Positions 37,517 to 47,615 of a DNA stretch of 64,000 nucleotides are shown here, in pieces. The DNA comes from Bradyrhizobium lupini (GTDB lineage: Bacteria; Pseudomonadota; Alphaproteobacteria; Rhizobiales; Xanthobacteraceae), in assembly GCF_040939785.1 (NCBI RefSeq), contig NZ_CP162553.1:5723001-5787000 (forward strand), read 5' to 3'. How positions within the stretch are numbered: position 1 is the stretch's first letter; each line of letters begins with the position of its first letter. Under the pieces are notes generated by a model. It worked only from the letters and a program-made list of their open reading frames with translations, did no database searches and was not told the DNA's origin. The position numbers and the translations under genes are program-made.

Positions 37517-38346
37517 TGGGGGCTCCTGTCTTGAGGTTGGAGTGCTTGACCCCTCGATCCTGCAGACGGAGCGCCCGCCCGTCACCTGTGCTCGTTCAAA
37601 CGGTTACAGCGGTAGACGTGATCGGCGGACCGCGCCGCCAGCCCTCCCGCGAGAGCGGGTTCGTTCTTTGACCCGAAGCCGAAGTTATCAGTCAGCCTTT
37701 CATGCCATCCAGACCGGGATAATCTTTGTAAATGTTTTCCTGAAGCACGGAGTCTATTCCGAGAGATGATATCGCCGACCGATGTCCTCAATCTCAGAAA
37801 CTCAGCTACTGGAGATTCTTGGGCGAGCGTGAGCGCCAGGGATAACTCTCCATGATCCGATCTACGTGCTGTTTAAATCGTGTGGCTGATTTCGCGTCCA
37901 TAGACCATCTCGCGGCAACAGGGCCTGCCTGGTAAGAGGCCCCTCCAAATATCTAGAGCGCTACTCTACCGCTTGGCCCAAATGCGAAGTGCACGACGTC
38001 CGCTATTTGAGTCGCTATCGGGGGAAAAGAGGACGTCGCACACAATCCGCGGGTCTTACTGTGCTAGAAATCCGAATGCGACAACCAGTGCCACCATGCT
38101 CGAGAAAATCAGCAGTGCCGGAAGGGATTTTCGGGTCATTGGCCTCGTCGAATGGCGCGCAGCCGATTGGCCGGGTTGAGGTGTAGGCGGTCTCTAGGAC
38201 CGCACGACGTTGCCCTCTCTCGTTGGCGTTGCCCGTGGAGAGACGTCCACCGGCCTGCGACCGTATGGCCGGGTTCACTCAAACATCAGTGTTGAATTGT
38301 TCTGCAATTGAGAGTTGAATGTTTGTATTTGAGAACGGGGGTTAAT
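37517..38346. other. 830 bases without a gene
   Basis: Includes TTTGACCCGAAGCCGAAG at 37672, similar to the repeat tail motif, and a CAAACAT (38280)/ATGTTTG (38319) inverted pair just before the PAS gene that could be its operator. Confidence 0.35.
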
Positions 38347-39357
38347 TTGCTGCAGCTGGAGGCACATCTCGGTATATCCGATGTGCTTCGTTTGATTGAA
38401 GAAAAGCTGGGAGCAGGTGTCTGGCGCTGTGATGCAGCCGGCCAGATGCAATGGTCGCGTGGCTTTTTTAGGCTGCTCGGATTGGATCCGCATGCGGTCT
38501 CGCCGTCATACACCGAAATCCAACGAAGGATTCATCCGGACGATCGCGGTCCGACTCGCGGTCCCAGCGAGTTGATGATAGATCGGACGTTGCTCGACGG
38601 TGAATTTCGCATCATTCGGCCCAATGGCGCTTTGCGCTGGATTAACTGCCATACCGAAGTGCTACTGAATAGCGCAGGTGAGCCGGAATGTATTTTGGGG
38701 ATCGCTCTCGACATTACAGCGCAACGTCGGTTGGTCCAGACGCTGCGAAGTGACGCCGAGCGCTACAGCGCTTTGACCCAGGTGGTAGGCGGTCTGCTGT
38801 GGATCGGTAGTTCCGACGGTCGAATCACGGCACTGCCGAATGGCGAGAAGACACCAGAGGCGCATCGGTTGCTTGGCAAAGGCTGGGCTGATCTTCTTCA
38901 CGAAGACGAGCGTGAGGCGGCCTTGAGAAGCTGGACGGCCTCGGTCGAGACCGGACGGCGGTACAGCGTCGAGCATCGCCTGCGAGAGCCCGACAATACA
39001 TATCGGTGGTATCATTGTACGGCCGTGCCTGTCACCAATGCGGACGGCAGCATCCAGGAATGGATGGGTCTCTCCATTGACGTGCATCAGGAAAAGCTCT
39101 CCGTTCAACACGCGGCAACATCGCAGCTTACGGGCGCGCAACTGCGCGCAGCCCGCGGCATCCTAAATTGGTCTGTGAAACAATTGGCCGCGCGAACGGG
39201 GATTTCGTCCGCCATCATTCGTCGGCTTGAAGAGTACGATGATGCTCCCCCAATGCCGGACGAGACGACGGAGATTCTTCGTCGCGTCTTTTCGGATGCG
39301 GGAATCGAGTTCTTGTTCCCGTCTGTCGGCGAGCCTGCAGTTCGGCCGCGACGATGA
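38347..39357 (+). CDS. PAS-PAS regulator with C-terminal XRE-type helix-turn-helix
   Basis: A 336-residue cytoplasmic protein. Two PAS domains cover about 20-130 (WRCDAAGQMQWSRGFFRLLG, HPDD, WINCHTEVLLN, GIALDITAQRR) and 145-255 (GKGWADLLHEDERE, YRWYHCTAVPV, GLSIDVHQEK). The C-terminus holds a HTH, LTGAQLRAARGILNWSVKQL followed by AARTGISSAIIRRLEE, ending AGIEFLFPS. PAS input joined to an XRE HTH suggests a one-component ligand- or redox-responsive transcription factor. GGGGG lies five bases before TTG 38347; the frame is open to TTG 38308. Confidence 0.75.
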   Translation: MLQLEAHLGISDVLRLIEEKLGAGVWRCDAAGQMQWSRGFFRLLGLDPHAVSPSYTEIQRRIHPDDRGPTRGPSELMIDRTLLDGEFRIIRPNGALRWINCHTEVLLNSAGEPECILGIALDITAQRRLVQTLRSDAERYSALTQVVGGLLWIGSSDGRITALPNGEKTPEAHRLLGKGWADLLHEDEREAALRSWTASVETGRRYSVEHRLREPDNTYRWYHCTAVPVTNADGSIQEWMGLSIDVHQEKLSVQHAATSQLTGAQLRAARGILNWSVKQLAARTGISSAIIRRLEEYDDAPPMPDETTEILRRVFSDAGIEFLFPSVGEPAVRPRR

Positions 39358-39775
39358 TTTGAGACAAGTTGTCGCAAGCTGGCTATCTCACTTTCCATAG
39401 GTGGCTTTGGAAGGACCGTCTTGGGGCTCAGTTTTTGGGTTGCTCGCGCATTTCGCGGCCGGGCGAACCAAAAATTTGCGAAATGCGCCGACCTAATTTC
39501 GTCATACGCGCTGAAGCAGCAATTTTTGCGCGCATGAGGAAAATCAGGGTCGATTTCTTCTTAACCAACTCGCAGCAAATTGTCTTCACCATAGTATGCA
39601 CGCTCAAGTAGGGACGGGAAACCTGAGCTACTGTTTTATTTGTCGAGTGACCCCACGAGGGATCTTTTTGCCATCTGACCTAAAAGCCGCCGTCGGTTGC
39701 GGCGACTAAGCGCGTCACATCCAAATCCATTCTTGCCAATCTTTTTAAGGGTCCAATGACCCGCGGAGTGTTGCC
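39358..39775. other. 420-base leader of the chemotaxis gene
   Basis: No protein. It holds an 11-base perfect inverted repeat, GCGCATTTCGC at 39446 and GCGAAATGCGC at 39478. Confidence 0.5.
39446..39488. repeat. Perfect 11-base inverted repeat with 21-base loop
   Basis: GCGCATTTCGC (39446-39456) and GCGAAATGCGC (39478-39488) would form a strong hairpin. There is no T tract on the right; on the minus strand the loop contains AAATTTTTGG but not after the stem. It may be an operator or an RNA structure. Confidence 0.65.
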
Positions 39776-41884
39776 ATGCCCTTCAAATTCAAACTTCGGA
39801 TTCGTGTCCGGCTGATTTCGGGATTTCTTTCCGTATGCGCGATCATCGCGCTTTCAGTCGGATACACGGTGTTTGCGGTCGGCGGGATTTCCACGACCGT
39901 CGATCGCATGGTGAACCTGCGGACACCCGTCGCGCTCGCGAGCACAGAGCTGGTCGGCAATCTCTATTCCACACTGGCGACATTGCGTGGCTATCTCTTG
40001 ACCGGAAATCCGCAAGGCAAGCTAGATCGGGCCGCGATGTGGAAGGAAATGGATGCCACAGTTGCCGGCTTCGATGAGAAGGCGGTACATTTTACCAACC
40101 CGGAGAACAGCCGAAAATGGGCCGAGGCCAAGGCGCTGCTCGCAGAGTTCCGAGCTGCCCAAGACAAAGCCGAAGCCGTCGCGTTCACTTCCGATGCATA
40201 TCCAGCGACAAAGCTACTTGTGACCGAAGCCGGTCCGCGCACCGAAACAATGTTTTCCGAGATCACCAAGATGATCAACGAGGAGGAGGGCCAGGAGGCG
40301 ACGGCGGAGCGTAAGAGATTGCTGAAAGCAATGGCGGACACGCGCGGCAATTTTGCCGCTGCCACCGCTCAACTTCGCATGTACCTCCTGTCGGGCGAAA
40401 AGAACGACAAGGAGAAATTCTTCAAGCCGTGGGAGCTCTTTGAAAAAGGCTATACCGCCGTGAGTGCGAAGAAGGACCTGCTTACGCCGTCTCAGCTGCT
40501 CTCTTTCGAGAAGATCACGAAGGCGCGGGGCGAATTTGTTCTCCTTTACGAGAAGATGTTCGCGTTCCGGGAGTCAGCGGACTGGAATGCACCCGTGCAT
40601 ATTCTCATAACGGAAGCGGCGCCGCGCGCGGTGAAGATTCTCGATCTGCTCGACGGGCCGAAGGGCGCCGACGGCACCCGCTCTGGAGGCATCAAGACGA
40701 ACCAGAACAGCATGCTTGCCGAGGAAAGCCATCAGGTGCAGACGAGCATATCCTTCCTGAGGCTGGTCCTGTGGGGCTTGCTTGCGGCAGGACTGGGCCT
40801 CGGGGCCGCCATTGCGCTGCTGACCGCTCGCGCGATCGCCCTCCCGATCCAGGGGATGACCGCCGCCATGGGCAGGCTCGCGAGCGGCGATACGTCGACC
40901 TCGATCCCAGGTGTCGGCCGCGCTGACGAGGTCGGCGAGATGGCCGAGGCGGTTCAGGTCTTCAAAGACAATATGTTCGAAACCGACCGGCTGCGGGCCG
41001 AACAGGCGCAATCAGAGGCCCGTGCGGCCGCCCAGCGCAAGACGGACATGCACCAGCTCGCTGGACGCTTTGAGGATGCGGTCGGAGAAATCATCCAGAC
41101 GCTCTCATCATCCTCGACCGAGCTCGAAGCGGCGGCCAAGACCCTGAGCAGGACAGCCGAGAGCACCCAGCAGCGCTCTAGCATGGTCGTTGCGGCTTCC
41201 GAGGAAGCCTCGAGCAACGTTCAATCGGTTGCCTGCGCCACCGAAGAGATGAGCTCATCAGTCATCGAAATCAGCCGCCAAGTGCAGGACGCAGCCAGGA
41301 TTGCCGGCGCAGCGGTGGATCAGGCACAGAAAACCAACGATCGCGTCAACAAGCTGTCACAGGCGGCAACTCGTATCGGCGACGTGGTCGAACTGATCAA
41401 TACGATCGCGGGGCAGACCAACCTTTTGGCGCTGAACGCAACGATCGAAGCGGCGCGGGCCGGCGAGGCCGGACGCGGCTTCGCTGTCGTTGCCTCCGAA
41501 GTCAAGGCGCTCGCCGAACAGACTGCCAAGGCGACTGGGGAGATCAGCCACCAGATCGCCGATATACAGGCCGCCACCCAGGATTCCGTCGTCGCGATCA
41601 AGGAAATCAGCGGCACGATCGGTCGGATCTCAGAAATCTCTTCCGCCATTGCAGCCGCGGTGGAAGAACAGGGAATGGCTACGCAGGAGATATCGCGCAA
41701 CGTCCAACAGGCCGCGCAAGGTACCCACGAGGTCGCCTCCAACATCACGGAGGTGCAGCAAGGGGCCACGGAAACCGGCTCTGCCTCTAGTCAGGTGCTT
41801 GCCTCGGCGCAAACGCTGTCGAACGACAGCGCGCGGCTAAAGACAGAGGTCGAGAAGTTCCTGATCACTGTGCGCGCAGCTTGA
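39776..41884 (+). CDS. Methyl-accepting chemotaxis protein
   Basis: A 702-residue transducer. Membrane segment 1 is near 14-36 ([20 protein letters not shown]). The periplasmic helical sensor domain runs to about 320, and membrane segment 2 is near 325-350 ([20 protein letters not shown]). A HAMP domain follows ([20 protein letters not shown]). The signalling hairpin tip is conserved: [28 protein letters not shown] in its usual form, then [20 protein letters not shown]. The sensor domain resembles helical-bundle types; the ligand is unknown. No CheW-binding pentapeptide for receptor methyltransferase is seen at the end. Confidence 0.95.
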   Translation: MPFKFKLRIRVRLISGFLSVCAIIALSVGYTVFAVGGISTTVDRMVNLRTPVALASTELVGNLYSTLATLRGYLLTGNPQGKLDRAAMWKEMDATVAGFDEKAVHFTNPENSRKWAEAKALLAEFRAAQDKAEAVAFTSDAYPATKLLVTEAGPRTETMFSEITKMINEEEGQEATAERKRLLKAMADTRGNFAAATAQLRMYLLSGEKNDKEKFFKPWELFEKGYTAVSAKKDLLTPSQLLSFEKITKARGEFVLLYEKMFAFRESADWNAPVHILITEAAPRAVKILDLLDGPKGADGTRSGGIKTNQNSMLAEESHQVQTSISFLRLVLWGLLAAGLGLGAAIALLTARAIALPIQGMTAAMGRLASGDTSTSIPGVGRADEVGEMAEAVQVFKDNMFETDRLRAEQAQSEARAAAQRKTDMHQLAGRFEDAVGEIIQTLSSSSTELEAAAKTLSRTAESTQQRSSMVVAASEEASSNVQSVACATEEMSSSVIEISRQVQDAARIAGAAVDQAQKTNDRVNKLSQAATRIGDVVELINTIAGQTNLLALNATIEAARAGEAGRGFAVVASEVKALAEQTAKATGEISHQIADIQAATQDSVVAIKEISGTIGRISEISSAIAAAVEEQGMATQEISRNVQQAAQGTHEVASNITEVQQGATETGSASSQVLASAQTLSNDSARLKTEVEKFLITVRAA

Positions 41885-41893
41885 GGTGCTTCC

Positions 41894-42040
41894 ATGACAA
41901 GTACCTCAACATCAGCGAGTCACGCTGGAAGTGTCCCAGCGAGGATCCGTGATGGAGCGTCCGAGCCGGTGGCTGCCAACATCATCCCGCTGCCATTTAG
42001 TCGAGAGCGATACCTGATCGTCCAGACCAGAACGGACTAA
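41894..42040 (+). CDS. Very small protein after the chemotaxis gene
   Basis: A 48-residue frame from ATG 41894 with GAGGTG six bases before it. Ser/Thr-rich start, then ANIIPLPFSRERYLIVQTRTD. It begins ten bases after the chemotaxis gene and is followed at once by further small frames, suggesting a transcriptional unit. Confidence 0.42.
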   Translation: MTSTSTSASHAGSVPARIRDGASEPVAANIIPLPFSRERYLIVQTRTD

Positions 42041-42041
42041 G

Positions 42042-42236
42042 TTGCTGCGACGGAAGGTCAATGTCGTTATCGAATGTCTTAGAGTTCTCAATGGCCTGCT
42101 TGAAGATGTGGATAACGGATCGATACGTGAGGAATTTCAGTCTCGGGTAGCGCGGCTGAACGAGCTGCTCGTGCTTCGGCTTGATCAGCTATCCGCCGCG
42201 GATCGCTTGCTGCAGGAGATGCTCCCTTATGCCTGA
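42042..42236 (+). CDS. Small hypothetical protein
   Basis: A 64-residue helical frame (LRVLNGLLEDVDNGSIREEF, LNELLVLRLDQLSAADRLLQ) whose best start, TTG 42042, lacks a ribosome site but lies directly after the preceding stop. It overlaps the next start by eight bases. Confidence 0.42.
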   Translation: MLRRKVNVVIECLRVLNGLLEDVDNGSIREEFQSRVARLNELLVLRLDQLSAADRLLQEMLPYA

Positions 42237-42552
42237 CACGAGACGGATTGTACTGCAGCGCGTACGTTCGTCCTTCAATACTTCGAAGCAGGTGTCGGTG
42301 ACCACGCAGCCACATCTTGTCCCGTCGCGCGGAATCGGCCGCACGACCGCTCTGACCCGTTACAGCAATAGCGGCGACGCGAGCGATCGATTAGCTAATG
42401 CGACGGTAGGTCCCGCGGTCGCGATATCTCCCTTCACCAATGCAAGCGGTGTGACCGATGTGCAACGAGCGCGTAGCTTCACCACAGCTATGTCGGCAAC
42501 CGAACAATCCGGCTCACGAGTACGCGGTAGCATCCGCGCGACCAATTACTGA
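42229..42552 (+). CDS. Small hypothetical protein
   Basis: A 107-residue frame from ATG 42229, with CAGGAG upstream and overlapping the previous stop, so it may be translationally coupled. It is rich in Ser, Thr and Arg and has no recognisable domain. Coding character is modest. Confidence 0.38.
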   Translation: MPDTRRIVLQRVRSSFNTSKQVSVTTQPHLVPSRGIGRTTALTRYSNSGDASDRLANATVGPAVAISPFTNASGVTDVQRARSFTTAMSATEQSGSRVRGSIRATNY

Positions 42553-42562
42553 GGGCCTGCGG

Positions 42563-42757
42563 ATGAACTTTTCAAGCTCGGAAGATCAGACGTTATTGTC
42601 TCTTTGGGAAAGTGTGCGGCGGCAAGTGTTGGCTGATCGCGCGAATGGCGGCCGCTCCCGCATTGTTGGTGACAATCTTCGCAACTATGCTGAGTTGCTC
42701 CGTTCGGAAATAGATCGGCGTGAGCTCAAGTACACCTCGATCAATTCAACTGAATGA
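42563..42757 (+). CDS. Small conserved rhizobial protein
   Basis: A 64-residue protein from ATG 42563 after GAGGG. LLSLWESVRRQVLADRANGG and NLRNYAELLRSEIDRREL match a helical small-protein family I associate with Bradyrhizobium. Function unknown. Confidence 0.58.
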   Translation: MNFSSSEDQTLLSLWESVRRQVLADRANGGRSRIVGDNLRNYAELLRSEIDRRELKYTSINSTE

Positions 42758-42784
42758 AGAGGATGCTGCCGGGGGCACTCTAAA

Positions 42785-42961
42785 ATGAGAGACATCCGTG
42801 AGCAGTTGGACAGACTCCGCAACGATGCCGCCGACTGCAAATCGATCAGCGATCTAGCCACTGATCTGCGAAAACGAGAATTGTTCGCGAGGCTTGCCGA
42901 TCATCTGAGCGCGTTAATGTTGGGATGCTGCAGCAGGCAGGTTTCGACCTCGGCCGGGTAA
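42785..42961 (+). pseudogene. Small conserved protein, C-terminus replaced
   Basis: From ATG 42785 the product MRDIREQLDRLRNDAADCKS followed by LATDLRKRELFARLADHLSA resembles a small rhizobial helical family. After about residue 44 the frame enters antisense acyl-CoA synthetase DNA and stops. The junction is near 42915, so a rearrangement removed its end. Confidence 0.45.
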
Positions 42962-43440
42962 ATATTCTCTCCGCCGCGGGATGTCCTCGAGGCGGCCCGT
43001 GACCCGCAAGTAGCCGCGCTTATCCAGCGTCCCGAGGTCGCCCGTGCGCAGCCATCCGTCAGCCGTGATGGCCGGACGCGCATTCTCCGGCGCGTCGAGA
43101 TAGCCGATTGTGGGTCTGATATCCACGGACTTGAATTACGCCCTAAGTGCCGGTCGGCAAAATACGAAGATCCATCGGATCCGCAACGCGCACTTCCGAC
43201 GTTCCAGAGCGCTTTCCCGCGGTCCGGACGAACTCAGTCTCCGGATGTCGACGCTCGTCTGCGCGACAATCGGGCTGAGCTCGGTCTGACCGAAGACAGT
43301 AAGGACCGGAAGGTCGAGCGCTACCCTCACGCGGCGATGGATCTCGGGAGAGACCAGTGCACCTCAGACAACGCGACGTGCAGCGACGATCCCGACCGTC
43401 TCAGGCGTGCCCGCCGGACTTACCGCGCTGTGCCTCGGTG
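42914..43440 (-). pseudogene. Acyl-CoA synthetase (AMP-binding) remnant
   Basis: Successive minus-strand frames carry VLTVFGQTELSPIVAQTS (motif region A5-like), GYLDAPENARPAITADGWLR followed by TGDLGTLDKRGYLRVTGR, and then GGENIYPAEVETCLLQHPNI. These are the ordered C-terminal motifs of an AMP-dependent synthetase, split by frameshifts and lacking both ends. Confidence 0.72.
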
Positions 43441-43465
43441 CCGCGATGGCATTCTGATAATTTCG

Positions 43466-45871
43466 TTAAGCCAACGCTCGGAGCCGCGGCCCTTCCAGCA
43501 TCAGTGCCACGTCGCAGGCAGGCCGCGGCTTGCTGAACAGATAGCCCTGTGCCTGGGTGCAGCCCTCGCGCCGGAGCAACTCGAGCTGCGCGTCGTTCTC
43601 GACCCCTTCCGCGGTCGTGACGATGCCGAGGCTGCGGCCGAGGCCGGTCACGGCGCGGATGATCGCCATGGAATCGGCGCGGGTTGCCAGCTCGGAGACG
43701 AAAGAGCGGTCGATCTTGATCTTGTCGAAGGGGAAGCTGCGCAAATAGCTTAGCGACGAATAGCCGGTGCCGAAATCGTCGAGCGAGATACCCACGCCCA
43801 TGGCGCGCAGCTCATGCAACGTGGTCAGCGTCGCCTCACCGTTTTGCAGCAGCACGGATTCAGTGATCTCCAGCTCGAGACGACGGGCTTCCAGTCCCGC
43901 CTCCTCCAGCGCCGCGGTCACGGATGCGATCAGGTTCGGACTCTTGAACTGCACCGGCGACAAATTGACCGCGACGTCAATATCGTCGGGCCAGGTCGCC
44001 GCGTCGGCGCAGGCGCTGCGCAGCACGAACTCGCCGAGCTGGATGATGAGACCTGTCTCCTCCGCCAATGGAATGAAGTTGATCGGCGCGATCAGGCCAC
44101 GCTGCGGATGTGACCAGCGCAGCAACGCCTCGAAGGCGACGACGCGGTTGGTGGCGACGTCGCGGATCGGCTGGTAGTGCACCTCGAATTCGTTCCGTTG
44201 CAGCGCCGCGCGCAGATCCATTTCCAGCAGCCGCCGCGCCTGCGCGCGCGCATCCATGCCGGTCTCGAAGAAGCGATAGGTGCCGCGACCGTCCGCCTTG
44301 GCGCGGTACAGCGCAAGGTCTGCATTCTTCAACAGCTCGTCCGGATGGCTGCCGTCCTGCGGCGACAGCGAGATGCCGATCGAGACGCCGATCACGATCT
44401 GATGGTGGTCGATCTCGTAAGGCGCCGAGATCGCCTCGACGAGACGGCCGGCCAGGAACCTTGCAGCGGTTTCCTCGGAGCGCCCGATCAGGACCACGGC
44501 GAACTCGTCGCCGCCAAGCCGGGCCACGGTGTCGCTCTCGCCGACGGTCGCCTCCAATCTGCGCCCGACCTCCTTCAGCAAGGCATCACCGATGGGATGG
44601 CCGAGCGGGTCATTGATGTCCTTGAAGTGGTCAAGATCGAGGCAGAGAACGGCGAGTTGGTCGCCTGAATTGGTCCGGCGCAGCCCATGCTCGAGCTGCT
44701 CGTGGAATAGGATGCGGTTGGGCAGGCCGGTCAGCGCGTCGTGGCGGGCCATATGGGAGATCCTCGCCTGCGCCTCCAGCCACTCGGTGATGTCCTCGAA
44801 GGTCGCGACCCAGCCGCCACCCTGCATCGGCTGGTTGACGACCCGGATGGAGCGGCCGAACCTGGTCACGATGTCGGTCGTGGTGCGGCTCTCGCGCGCG
44901 TCGGCGACGAGGCGGGCGAAGAATTCGCCAGCATCGCCTTGCCACTGGCCCTTGGCCTGCTCCTCCCGCAGCACGTCGACCAGCAGCCGGCCGGTGAGCA
45001 GGATGTCGGTGCGGCCGAGCATCGCGGCATAACGCTCGTTGAACAGGATGATCTTGCCGTCCGCGTCGAACATGCAGAGCCCCTGCGACATGTTCTCGAG
45101 CGCCGTGTCCAGCACCCTCTGCTGGCGGCCCAATTCCCCCTTGGCCCGCCGATCGAGCAGCGCGGCGACCAATGCGATCACGATGATCGCAGCCGCAGCA
45201 CTCGCGGTCAGAACCGACAGCGACGTCGGCGGGATCGACAGGCCGCTGATCGGCAGCGTCGGATCCGGCGTCAGCTGCACCGCGCCCATCGCCGTAAAAT
45301 GATGCGAGACGATGGCGACCGTCAGCAGCACCGCAGCACCGAGCGTGCCGGACAAGTTGTCTCGCCGTTCAGCGACATGGAGCGCGAATGCGCCGAAAAC
45401 CACCCCGAGCAGGATCGAAGCGGCCACCGTGCCCGTCGCCCAGCTGACGCGCGCAGGGATCTCTAGCGCCATCATGCCGGTATAGTGCATCGCCGCCACA
45501 CCGCCGCCGACGATCGCCCCGCCAAGAGCGACGAGGCCCGGTCGCATGGTCGAGACCGCAACGCTCAAGCCAACAAAGGTGATGGCGATGGCGAAGATTA
45601 GCGACAACAGCGTCACCGGAACATTATAGGCGCCGCTGGCGCCCGGTCCGTAGGCCAGCATCGCGATGAAATGCGTCGCCCAGATGCCGCAGCCGGCAAC
45701 GACTGCATCGAGCGCCAGCCACACCAGGCGGCCCGATCCTTGCGTCGCGCGCGCCCGGTGAAACAGGCTGATCGCAGCCGTACTTGCGAGCAGGCAGAGC
45801 GCGCCCCCAAGCGCGACCAGTCGCCAATCGTGTTCATCGGTCAGACAGTAGAGCACTTGATACATCAGCAT
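43466..45871 (-). CDS. MHYT-PAS-GGDEF-EAL cyclic-di-GMP signalling protein
   Basis: An 801-residue membrane protein. The N-terminal ~240 residues form the seven-helix MHYT sensor, with HFIAMLAYG, MHYTGMMALEIP and HFTAMGAVQL repeats (proposed metal or gas sensing). A PAS segment follows (NMSQGLCMFDADGKIILFNE). The cyclase domain has RLGGDEFAVVL intact. The EAL domain has FEALLRWSHP and LDDFGTGYSSLSYLRSFPFD intact, so both synthesis and breakdown of c-di-GMP are possible. Start ATG 45871. It is monocistronic and lies between debris regions, yet appears fully intact. Confidence 0.94.
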   Translation of the reverse strand: MLMYQVLYCLTDEHDWRLVALGGALCLLASTAAISLFHRARATQGSGRLVWLALDAVVAGCGIWATHFIAMLAYGPGASGAYNVPVTLLSLIFAIAITFVGLSVAVSTMRPGLVALGGAIVGGGVAAMHYTGMMALEIPARVSWATGTVAASILLGVVFGAFALHVAERRDNLSGTLGAAVLLTVAIVSHHFTAMGAVQLTPDPTLPISGLSIPPTSLSVLTASAAAAIIVIALVAALLDRRAKGELGRQQRVLDTALENMSQGLCMFDADGKIILFNERYAAMLGRTDILLTGRLLVDVLREEQAKGQWQGDAGEFFARLVADARESRTTTDIVTRFGRSIRVVNQPMQGGGWVATFEDITEWLEAQARISHMARHDALTGLPNRILFHEQLEHGLRRTNSGDQLAVLCLDLDHFKDINDPLGHPIGDALLKEVGRRLEATVGESDTVARLGGDEFAVVLIGRSEETAARFLAGRLVEAISAPYEIDHHQIVIGVSIGISLSPQDGSHPDELLKNADLALYRAKADGRGTYRFFETGMDARAQARRLLEMDLRAALQRNEFEVHYQPIRDVATNRVVAFEALLRWSHPQRGLIAPINFIPLAEETGLIIQLGEFVLRSACADAATWPDDIDVAVNLSPVQFKSPNLIASVTAALEEAGLEARRLELEITESVLLQNGEATLTTLHELRAMGVGISLDDFGTGYSSLSYLRSFPFDKIKIDRSFVSELATRADSMAIIRAVTGLGRSLGIVTTAEGVENDAQLELLRREGCTQAQGYLFSKPRPACDVALMLEGPRLRALA

Positions 45872-46548
45872 CCCCCAAGGCCTGCGATCACCAGAGCGGG
45901 GAAGTGGTGGATTTTAGGTAACGAAGGAGGACCGGCTTGCCGGATGGTGAACAGAGGCTTCCAGAATCAACCATTCGTTGTCAGTCGAACGACATTCGTC
46001 AAACTTCTTTCAACGGGCGATGGGCTTTGCCTGGACAATCAATCTTGACGCGCAAGCAGCAGCGCCGGTTTGCAGAGGGGACGGCGCATCATTGTTACGA
46101 GCAGGCTCTCGTCCATGGTGCCTCGCAAATAGAACGGCCTCCGCGGAGCAACGCGACGACCGCTGCTGGGTTGCCTAGAGCTGACAAGGGCGTTTCCAAC
46201 CTCCACCCGAGGGGTGAAACGAACTGGATATTTCGGGTTATATTCGTCGCGCTCCGCCGAAGGGCGACAACATTTGGGATGTTGCCGAGAGGGCGCGGAC
46301 GAATGGCAGAGTGCCGAAGGTACGCCGCAGAGAGTAACGCCACCTTAGTTGCCGGGCTCCTGCGCGATGGCGGAGAGTGCCCCGGCTTCAGCTTGGCTCT
46401 GAGGCGGATGGCCGGAGCCGCCTCCGCCGGCTCGGCGGCGGGCCGGCACGGATTAGCTTTCTGCTGATTTTCCATGTTCCCGTAGTACGTGAGATATTGC
46501 ATACTTTTCCCGATTTGAGACTGCTGCTTTTCCCTTGAGGCTTTTGCA
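45872..46548. other. 680 bases without a gene
   Basis: Overlapping short frames on both strands show no family or ribosome site. Nothing identified. Confidence 0.35.
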
Positions 46549-46707
46549 ATGTCGAACAGAATAATCGAAGATGATCTGGAGATGCTGCGCCTGATCAAGG
46601 CATTCCAGAAAATAACTGACCAGGACACCCGGCGAATGATCCTTCTCTACGTCGAGGAGCAGCTCGAAAAGCGCCAAGCGAAGGTACCGGAAAGCCCTTC
46701 GCGCTAA
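46549..46707 (+). CDS. Small conserved rhizobial protein
   Basis: A 52-residue helical protein from ATG 46549: MSNRIIEDDLEMLRLIKAFQ then QDTRRMILLYVEEQLEKRQA. Related short proteins occur in rhizobia. Its end abuts the truncated IS110 element, so the last few residues may be altered. Confidence 0.5.
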   Translation: MSNRIIEDDLEMLRLIKAFQKITDQDTRRMILLYVEEQLEKRQAKVPESPSR

Positions 46708-46721
46708 CGCGCCAGGCGCCG

Positions 46722-47468
46722 AAGTCGCGGCCTTTCGAGAACACGTCTCCAGTGCCGATGGCAGCCACCATCGCGCTCGAGATGATCGGGCCAATGCCGG
46801 GCACCGTCATCAGTCGCTCGCAGCTTTTGTCTTGACGGGGCAATGCTTCGATCTCGCTGGAGAGGTCCTCGATACGCTCATCCAGCCGGCGCCAGTCGCC
46901 CGCCAGATCCTCAATGATGCGCAACATGCGAGGCGAGAGCACATCGGTGCGCGTCGCGAGGATACTCGGCAACTCGGACCGCAGGCAGCGCAGGCCTTGC
47001 CGCACGGCGATGCCCCGCTCCAGCAGGAACGCACGGATCTGATTGATGACGCCGGTGCGCTGACCGACTAATCGCTCGCGCACGCGGTGCAGCGCATGCA
47101 GGTCGAGCTGGTCGGCGGTCTTGGTTGCGGCGAACTTCATGGTCGGGCGTTGGACCGCCTCGGCGATGGCTTCCGCATCTCGGAAGTCGTTCTTCTGTCC
47201 CTTCGAATAGGGGCGCACGTATTTCGCCGGCATCAAGCGGGCGTCGTGGCCAAGCGTTTGCAGCTTGCGACTGAGGTGATGCGCGCCGACGCAGGCCTCC
47301 ATGCCGATCAAGCACGGCGGCAGGTTGGCGAGCCGGGTTTCCACCTGGCCGCGCGACCACTTCTGCCGCAGCACGATGCCGCCGCGCTGATTCTGGCCAA
47401 TGATGTGGAACGACCTTGCCGATATCGATGCCGATGACGGCGGGCGAAGCGTCGAGTTTCTGAGACAT
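46722..47468 (-). mobile_element. Truncated, frameshifted IS110-family transposase
   Basis: From ATG 47468 (AAGGAG before it) MSQKLDASPAVIGIDIGK gives the first DEDD motif, but the next codons shift frame (two bases apparently lost near 47410). The other frame continues FHIIGQNQRGGIVLRQKWSR, ACVGAHHLSRKLQ, GQKNDFRDAEAIAEAV and the C-terminal VPGIGPIISSAMVAAIGTGD. Sequence ends at FSKGRDFGAW near 46725; the last third of the transposase domain is missing. The element is dead and its 3' end lies against the small gene at 46549. Confidence 0.82.
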
Positions 47469-47615
47469 GGCGTGCTCCTTGTCTTGGGCGCCCTTGCCAG
47501 CTTCTCGTACCGCCAGGGCCGCAGCACGGCCGGACCATTCCATTAGCGGAAGTTCGAGCCGAGGCACGCGGAAAACAAATGGTCAGTAAATTGGAACTGC
47601 CTCCTGGGCGAGGGT

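Noticed and set aside
37950..37982. tRNA D-arm-like sequence on the minus strand (AAGCGGTAGAGTAGCGC)
   Set aside because: No acceptor stem, anticodon arm or T arm can be drawn around it; probably chance or a very old scrap.
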